NCBI GenBank assembly: GCA_019414045.1
Contig: DXMW01000031.1
Coordinates: 31,712 to 95,711 of the forward strand
DNA: 64,000 bases
Direction: 5' to 3'
Source: Collinsella sp.
GTDB taxonomy: Bacteria > Actinomycetota > Coriobacteriia > Coriobacteriales > Coriobacteriaceae
Part shown: positions 59,172 through 64,000 of the stretch, piece after piece
Numbering within the stretch: the first letter of the stretch is position 1
Layout: each line of letters begins with the position of its first letter
Program-made: the position numbers and the translations under genes
Notes under the pieces: model-generated
What the model saw: the letters and a program-made list of their open reading frames with translations, nothing else
Told to the model about the DNA's origin: nothing
The model's database searches: none

Positions 59172-59654
59172 ATGCCGCGAACGCTCTTTATTGATGCAGA
59201 CGCCTGCCCGGTCACGCGCGAGTCGATTGACTGCGCGCGGCGGGCGGGCGTTGCCGTCGTTATCGCCGGCAACAGCACACAGAACCTGGAACGCCACATT
59301 CGCCGCGACGATCCGCGCGACGTCGAGCATGCGCGACGCGGATTTTGGGTCACGACGCTCGATGTGAGCGTGGGCGCCGACAGCGCCGACTTTGCCATTG
59401 TCGAACGCCTGCAGGCGGGCGACGTAGTCGTGACGCAGGACATTGGCTTGGCGAGCATGGTGCTCGGGCGCGATGCCGCCGCCATCGGCGTGCGCGGGCG
59501 CGTCTACGATAAGGCGACCATCGACATGCAACTGTTTATTCGCCACGAGGAAAAGAAGGTGCGCCGCGCCGGCGGTCGCACTCGCGGTCCGGCGGCATTT
59601 ACCAGCGAAGACCGGGCCCGCTTTAAGCGCAACCTCACCGAGCTGCTGCGCTAA
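59172..59654 (+). CDS. UPF0178 / YaiI-YqxD family protein (DUF188)
   Basis: The 160-residue protein starts with TLFIDADACPVTRESIDCA and has DSADFAIVERLQAGDVVVTQDIGLASMVLGRDA and RGRVYDKATIDMQL, the complete DUF188 pattern. The acidic residues suggest a PIN-like nuclease fold; the function is unknown. It overlaps the stop of the DUF308 gene (TAGATG) and ends in a terminator. Confidence 0.93.
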   Translation: MPRTLFIDADACPVTRESIDCARRAGVAVVIAGNSTQNLERHIRRDDPRDVEHARRGFWVTTLDVSVGADSADFAIVERLQAGDVVVTQDIGLASMVLGRDAAAIGVRGRVYDKATIDMQLFIRHEEKKVRRAGGRTRGPAAFTSEDRARFKRNLTELLR

Positions 59655-59657
59655 CCA

Positions 59658-59697
59658 AGGTAGATTTTCGGGACATGCCCGGAAATCTACCTTTTTG
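59658..59697 (+). terminator. Terminator after the UPF0178 gene
   Basis: AGGTAGATTT and AAATCTACCT arms, with an internal CGGG/CCCG pair, are followed by TTTTTG. Confidence 0.88.
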
Positions 59698-59735
59698 TTT
59701 TGAGCGGTGTGAGCGCTCGGAATCCATGGCTCAAC

Positions 59736-59811
59736 AAAAAACGGGCTTCAAAATGCCATGCGTCGCCGCATTGCGCAGGCGCCGAGCATGGCTATTTGAA
59801 GCCCATTTTTT
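59736..59811 (-). terminator. Terminator of the metal exporter gene (long hairpin)
   Basis: Arms AAAAAACGGGCTTCAAAAT and ATTTGAAGCCCATTTTTT, continued by GCCATGC/GCATGGC, lie at 59736-59761 and 59786-59811. T runs on both sides make it usable from either direction. Confidence 0.85.
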
Positions 59812-59819
59812 AGGCCTAC

Positions 59820-60908
59820 TTAGAGGCCGAAGGCGGATAGGATAAGGCCCCAGCCGGCGCCGATGACGTACATCATGACCAGGAACACGGCGTTTTCACG
59901 AGCGCTGCGGTTGGTGCGGAACAGGACAAGATAGCCCACGCCGGCGGAAATGAGCGTGCCGGCGAGCATCGGCGCCAGCTGTAGCGCGCCCTCCAGGTAC
60001 AGCTGCGTAATGACCACGCTGGCCGAGCAGTTGGGGATCAGGCCGACGAGTGCCGAGCCCAAGACGGCGAGCGTCTCGTTGCCACGCAGGAACTGCTCGA
60101 TCGCGGACTCTCCGAAGGTCTCGAGCACGGCAACTAGAATCAGCGTCACCAGGAAAATAAAAACCGAAACCTGCACGGTGTGCGAGATCGCGCTGCGGAT
60201 AATCGACAGGACGGGCGCACCTTCGTGGGAGTGAGAGTGACCGTGACCATCATGGTGTTCATGTTCGCCCTCATGACCGTGATCGTGGCCATGTCCGTGT
60301 TCGTGCTCGTCTTCGTCTTCATCACATCCGCAATGGTCGCGCTCGCACAGCTCGTGGATGTGGTCGGCGCTCACGCCCGCCTCGGCCACCTCGTCGATGA
60401 TGTCACCGCCGCTGTGGTCGTCGTGCGCGCAGTTCACGTGGGCCGGATTGGCCGCGGTTCCCAGCACGGTACGGCGAATCGCCGCGTGCGCGCGGGCGTT
60501 ACGGCGCAGGCCGCGAATGGCAGCGTCCACGATAAAACCCGTGACCAGTGCGATCAGCGCTTTCGAAGCCAAAAGCATCGCCATAGTCTGCACGGGAACC
60601 TGCTCGGCAAGCAACAGCGGCAGCATCTCGTCGGAGGTCGAAAGGAACACCGCCACCAACGTGCCCAAGGTCACGACACGGCCGGCGTACAGCGTGGCCG
60701 CCATGGCCGAAAAGCCGCACTGCGGCACCATGCCCAGCAGCGAGCCAACCACGGGACCCGCGGCACCAGCACGCTTGATAGCGCCGTTGACGCGGTCGCC
60801 CGCAACGTGCTCAAGTGTCTCGAGAGCAAGATACGTCACCAACAAAAACGGCACCAGCGACAGCGTGTCCTTGCCGGCGTCGAGCAGAATATCAATCAGT
60901 AAATCCAT
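59820..60908 (-). CDS. Putative 10-helix heavy-metal exporter (ArsP_2-like; putative manganese/arsenic transporter)
   Basis: The 362-residue membrane protein belongs to the putative 10-TM heavy-metal exporter family. The two halves each contain a PxCG/PNCS-type motif: GMVPQCGFSAMAATLYAG and GLIPNCSASVVITQLYLEG. Between them lies a cytoplasmic loop with an unusual run of His, Asp and Glu (EHEHGHGHDHGHEGEHEHHD, about residues 203-222). That loop strongly suggests divalent metal binding, for example manganese, zinc or nickel. The exact ion is not known. It is monocistronic. Confidence 0.85.
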   Translation of the reverse strand: MDLLIDILLDAGKDTLSLVPFLLVTYLALETLEHVAGDRVNGAIKRAGAAGPVVGSLLGMVPQCGFSAMAATLYAGRVVTLGTLVAVFLSTSDEMLPLLLAEQVPVQTMAMLLASKALIALVTGFIVDAAIRGLRRNARAHAAIRRTVLGTAANPAHVNCAHDDHSGGDIIDEVAEAGVSADHIHELCERDHCGCDEDEDEHEHGHGHDHGHEGEHEHHDGHGHSHSHEGAPVLSIIRSAISHTVQVSVFIFLVTLILVAVLETFGESAIEQFLRGNETLAVLGSALVGLIPNCSASVVITQLYLEGALQLAPMLAGTLISAGVGYLVLFRTNRSARENAVFLVMMYVIGAGWGLILSAFGL

Positions 60909-61079
60909 GACGGATGGAACCTTTCGTGTCTTTCGGCAGCATTGTAAAAGTCCTAGCGGTCAACTAGGGTATTGTAGTTGTCCCGGGCGCGGTGCCAATA
61001 GTTGCCTATGGTAAACTATCATCTCGCCATAACTCAGTAGCCTCGAGCCGCACAACGCGGCCCGTCCAAGGAGTAGCAT

Positions 61080-62048
61080 ATGAACGTATCGCAAGCACTC
61101 GAATACGAGCGCCAGCCGTTTATCCCCATGTTTATCTACGGCGACCACGGCGCCATGGAGTCCGAGCGCCAGAAGGGCGAGGAGGCCCTCAAGGTGCTCG
61201 AGACCGAGTACTTTACCGCCGAGGGCGACCCCGGCTTCGACTTTGCCACCGTGCGCGACCTGGCCGACCGCAACCGCGACCTGTGCGACCAGATTGGCGA
61301 GGCGCGTCTGCGCAACGTGACGCCCGCGACGCTCTCGCGCGGCCTGTCCGATTCCGACACCTGCGCCGCCATCGGCAAGATGCAAAAGCGCACCGCCGCG
61401 TCCGTTATGCGCGAAATCCGCGGCGACCGCGACGCGCTCGGCGTGGCCTACGCCCGCAAGCCCATCCAGGGCACCGTGCTCGGTATCGACATCGAGACCA
61501 CCGGCCGTGCACCCGAGCGCGGCTATATCATCAACGTGGGCTGGGAGATCATGGAGCTCACCAGCGACGCCGTCCCGCATGACGCCGAGGCACACTACTG
61601 CGGCCTGCCCGACATCTACCGCGGCGAGGATGTGCCGTTGTCGAATATCCACCACATTACCTGGGACGACATCGACGGCAAAACGCCCTTCCGCGAGAAC
61701 AAGGAGCTGCAAAAGCAGCTGCTCAAGCTTATGAAGAAGTACCCGTACATGGCGCATAACGCCGCCTTTGAGGACAGCTGGTTCAAGATTCACCTGGACG
61801 GTTACGCCGAGGCACGCCGCGCGGGTAAGATCATCGTCATCGACTCGCGCCAGATCTGCCGCAGCCTGGACGCCGACGTGCGCTCGCTCCCCCGCGAGTC
61901 CGCCCCCGCCGCGCTCGAGAACTGGGCACGCCGTCGCGGCACCCTCGCGCCCGACGCCAACGAGCAGCATCTGGGTCTGGACGACACCGACCTCATGCTC
62001 CGCACGGTACAGGCCGAGTTCAACCTCAAGAACCTATTCGCGAAATAG
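61080..62048 (+). CDS. DEDDh 3'-5' exonuclease-domain protein
   Basis: The 322-residue protein carries an RNase T/DnaQ-like exonuclease domain in its second half. Exo I is VLGIDIETTGRAPERGYI, Exo II is AHNAAFEDSWFK, and Exo III is EQHLGLDDTDLMLRT, supplying His and the last Asp (DEDDh type). The first ~130 residues are helical and have no match I know. It may act in DNA repair or RNA trimming. AAGGAG precedes the ATG. Confidence 0.85.
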   Translation: MNVSQALEYERQPFIPMFIYGDHGAMESERQKGEEALKVLETEYFTAEGDPGFDFATVRDLADRNRDLCDQIGEARLRNVTPATLSRGLSDSDTCAAIGKMQKRTAASVMREIRGDRDALGVAYARKPIQGTVLGIDIETTGRAPERGYIINVGWEIMELTSDAVPHDAEAHYCGLPDIYRGEDVPLSNIHHITWDDIDGKTPFRENKELQKQLLKLMKKYPYMAHNAAFEDSWFKIHLDGYAEARRAGKIIVIDSRQICRSLDADVRSLPRESAPAALENWARRRGTLAPDANEQHLGLDDTDLMLRTVQAEFNLKNLFAK

Positions 62049-62397
62049 CAACGCCTGCGACAAACACTGCTTGCTCACGAGTGGCCTCGCAGCGGGAAAC
62101 ACCGCAGCGGGGCCGCCCTACGTTCCACAGATAGATCTGCCATCACAAATTCTGAACCCTCATTTTGAACGATTTCGGCCAATTCCCGACACGTAATTCG
62201 TTGTCGGATGGCGATGCATCGATATCAAATGTGCAGCAATTGAGTTTTTATATGCTATAGCTAAGCTGCGATAACATTGATTTTAGGCGTGCCAACCCAT
62301 AATTGCGTCAAGCTTTTGGACAGCATTTGGTTAGGCCCCTAAAACGACTTTCCCACTCAGCGCCATCAACACGGCATTAGCTGACACGATATATACC
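62049..62397. other. Intergenic region without recognised genes
   Basis: These 349 bases turn AT-rich towards the next gene. I see no terminator with a clear T run and no operator. GGTTAGGCCCCT (about 62329) resembles a stretch near 53034. A TATATA at 62389 is too close to the next start to be its -10 unless the mRNA is leaderless. Confidence 0.4.
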
Positions 62398-63588
62398 ATG
62401 AGTATCGTATTGTCACATACCACTGCAAAAGCGGTCTACCAGGCCGCGCATTCGGCGTCTGCGAAAGACACCGAGCCCTGTAACCCTGCCGCGATTTACG
62501 GATCATGTCCCACCGGAACGCTCCTTGACGCAGCCGCAGAATGGTTCACCAAACACGATGTTTCCCTTGACGCAAATGATTGCCTCGAAGTAATGGTGTT
62601 TGATCGCAGGAATGCGCGCTATGCAATGAACTGTCAATGCCACGTTTCGTCAAAACGATTCTCGAGCTCACGCTTTATAGAGCTCAAAGATGGCATCTTC
62701 ATTGTTGGCGTTGAGCTTTGCGCACTTCAGGCCGCCACCTATCTCCCTTTTCGCGAACTGGTGGAGTACTACTTTGAATTGTGCGGCGCTTACTCCCTTG
62801 GAACCGGCTCTTCCACCTCGTATAACGAGCGTTTCGCGCTCACCTCGACCGAAAGGTTAAAACAGTTCTTTAATTCCATTACCAGATGCGACGGTCTGGC
62901 CCTTGCCCGAAAGGCGATCCAATGTGTGCGCGACGGATGCCGGTCTCCTATGGAAACGGCCTTTGTCATGATGCTAACGCTGCCCAAAAGCGAAGGAGGG
63001 CTTGGTATTAAGGGAATTGAGACCGATTACGAGGTGCAGGTCACCGCTGCCGCAAAGAATCTCACGAGACGCAAAAAGTTCTTTATGGATGCGTATCTAA
63101 AGAAATCTCGCACAGACATTGAATACAACGGGTTTTATCATGACGCGGAAGAAGACCGCGCCATCGATGAGGAGCGCAAGAATGCGCTTGCGTCCATGGG
63201 ATACGGAATCATCACCGTCAGTCGTTATTCCTTTATGCATGCCAGCGCTTTCGTTAGGGTCATGGAGGCGATCCAACGGAAAGAGGGCATACGTCCCTCG
63301 CGTCTGCCAAAAGACTTTCAAATCATGCAAGAGAACCTGAGACAGTTTGTGCTCAGAAGGTTTATAGAAGAGAAAAAGCGAATTCAGAAGCAGCTTCGCC
63401 AGGATTCCGAAGATCGTCAACGAATCGACCTCGAAAAAGCAACACTCGAAGGCATCACGCTGGATAACCCGACAATAAATGAAGTTCCGGCAATCGATGA
63501 CATGCAGACTGTCGAATCCGACAGCCCATCATTTGCCCAAATAAGCAGCCTCGCGCCCGAGGGCAGAATCTTCGGGGCCGGAGACTAG
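62398..63588 (+). CDS. DUF559/Vsr-fold nuclease-like protein with AbiEi-like N-terminus
   Basis: The 396-residue product begins MSIVLSHTTAKAVYQAA and shows VELCALQAATYLPFRELVEYYFELCGAY. This is a pattern I associate with Coriobacteria proteins that fuse an AbiEi-like region to a Vsr/DUF559 endonuclease fold. SPMETAFVMMLTLPKSEGGLG leads to the nuclease part, where DIEYNGFYHDAEEDRAIDEERKNALASMGYGIITV provides the Asp-Glu and following strand. A charged C-terminal tail ends it. No ribosome site precedes the ATG. The function may be in defence or in mobile DNA, which is inference. Confidence 0.65.
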   Translation: MSIVLSHTTAKAVYQAAHSASAKDTEPCNPAAIYGSCPTGTLLDAAAEWFTKHDVSLDANDCLEVMVFDRRNARYAMNCQCHVSSKRFSSSRFIELKDGIFIVGVELCALQAATYLPFRELVEYYFELCGAYSLGTGSSTSYNERFALTSTERLKQFFNSITRCDGLALARKAIQCVRDGCRSPMETAFVMMLTLPKSEGGLGIKGIETDYEVQVTAAAKNLTRRKKFFMDAYLKKSRTDIEYNGFYHDAEEDRAIDEERKNALASMGYGIITVSRYSFMHASAFVRVMEAIQRKEGIRPSRLPKDFQIMQENLRQFVLRRFIEEKKRIQKQLRQDSEDRQRIDLEKATLEGITLDNPTINEVPAIDDMQTVESDSPSFAQISSLAPEGRIFGAGD

Positions 63589-63618
63589 GCCGGCTAACAA
63601 GGTGGGTACCCTAGCGAC

Positions 63619-63831
63619 GTGCAAAATTGCGAGTATTCAGCAGGGTCGGGTGTCTATCACCCTCGAGTGGATCCAAATGTGGAGCGAAATCACTCTTGCG
63701 TGAGAGCGTTAGGCAACATTTGAGGAAGAACTCATCGGATTAACACCCTAAGATAACTCTTGAACTGCATTATATGACCTGCAATAAATTAGCGGACCCC
63801 CTATAGTTGCAGAATACTCCAATTTTTGCAC
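63619..63831. repeat. Inverted-repeat element D (24-bp imperfect arms)
   Basis: GTGCAAAATTGCGAGTATTC at the left (63619-63642) matches the complement of 63808-63831 with a few mismatches and one gap. The ~165-base interior has no open frame of note. It has the same form as elements A, B and C. Confidence 0.55.
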
Positions 63832-63933
63832 GGCGCGGGGGCACCCACCCCGGCATCGGCTATCAAAACCGCTCACTCCGGGATCTCGTCCACTATACCC
63901 CATCATTTTGTGCAACGAATTACCTGAACGTCA

Positions 63934-64000
63934 TTGACATATGAACATACACTCATATAATCGGAAGTAAGTTATATGAGCGCATGTTCATATGAAAGGA
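63934..64000 (+). promoter_or_regulatory. Promoter inside a 23-bp inverted repeat, next gene off the window
   Basis: TTGACA (63934-63939) and TATAAT (63956-63961) are 16 bases apart. The repeat arms 63938-63960 and 63972-63994 are complementary with two mismatches; they contain CATATGAACAT and CTCATATAA. GAAAGGA at the end of the window is the ribosome site of a gene that starts just after base 64000. Confidence 0.8.

Overview
The window looks like the chromosome of a gut actinobacterium of the class Coriobacteriia, most probably Collinsella or a close relative. This is inferred from the high G+C, the actinobacterial style of Rho with a huge disordered N-terminus, a CarD-like regulator, and gene families I associate with Collinsella. 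Gene order is compact, with mostly short intergenic gaps and many intrinsic terminators.

Layout. 1-274: three minus-strand tRNAs (two Lys-CTT, one His-GTG). 441-7510: aminotransferase, ROK sugar kinase, VanZ-like protein, an unknown membrane protein, and rho. 8037-17653: argS, carD-like, HD hydrolase, then proA and proB (both minus strand) separated by a plus-strand proline-iminopeptidase-like hydrolase, then pncB. 17718-24117: tRNA-Ala, a radical SAM activase, a putative structured RNA, wecA/tagO, trpS, an MGMT-like protein, DegV and MarR. 24288-33597: a frame-shifted B3/B4 protein with an attenuator-like leader, pckA, lactate permease, a flippase-like protein, a metallophosphoesterase and a K+/H+ antiporter.

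33628-49753 is the most interesting part: a complete type 1 BREX phage-defence operon on the minus strand, in the order brxA, brxB, brxC, pglX, pglZ, brxL. PglX is cleanly split into two genes, and a low-G+C gene for a HEPN (RNxxxH) protein sits exactly in the split. Two unrecognised genes (454 aa and 63 aa) close the operon. The brxA start codon is fused to a run of ten G. Losing one G would put an upstream GTG with a good Shine-Dalgarno in frame, so the whole operon may be phase-variable.

50095-62048 returns to housekeeping: a small antitoxin-like ORF, serC-serA, an M20 peptidase, two tandem histidine phosphatases, a nitroreductase, DUF308 and UPF0178 proteins, a ten-helix metal exporter with a His-rich loop, and a DEDDh exonuclease. 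Two nuclease-like unknowns lie at 53109-54158 and 62398-63588. The window ends in a promoter embedded in a long inverted repeat.

Intergenic space is rich in repeats: six copies of a terminator-like hairpin with a conserved GGGGACAGGCACC loop, clusters of GGGGAC-type REP-like sequence, and at least four elements with 18-34 bp terminal inverted repeats. All functional calls come from reading the sequence; no database search was run.
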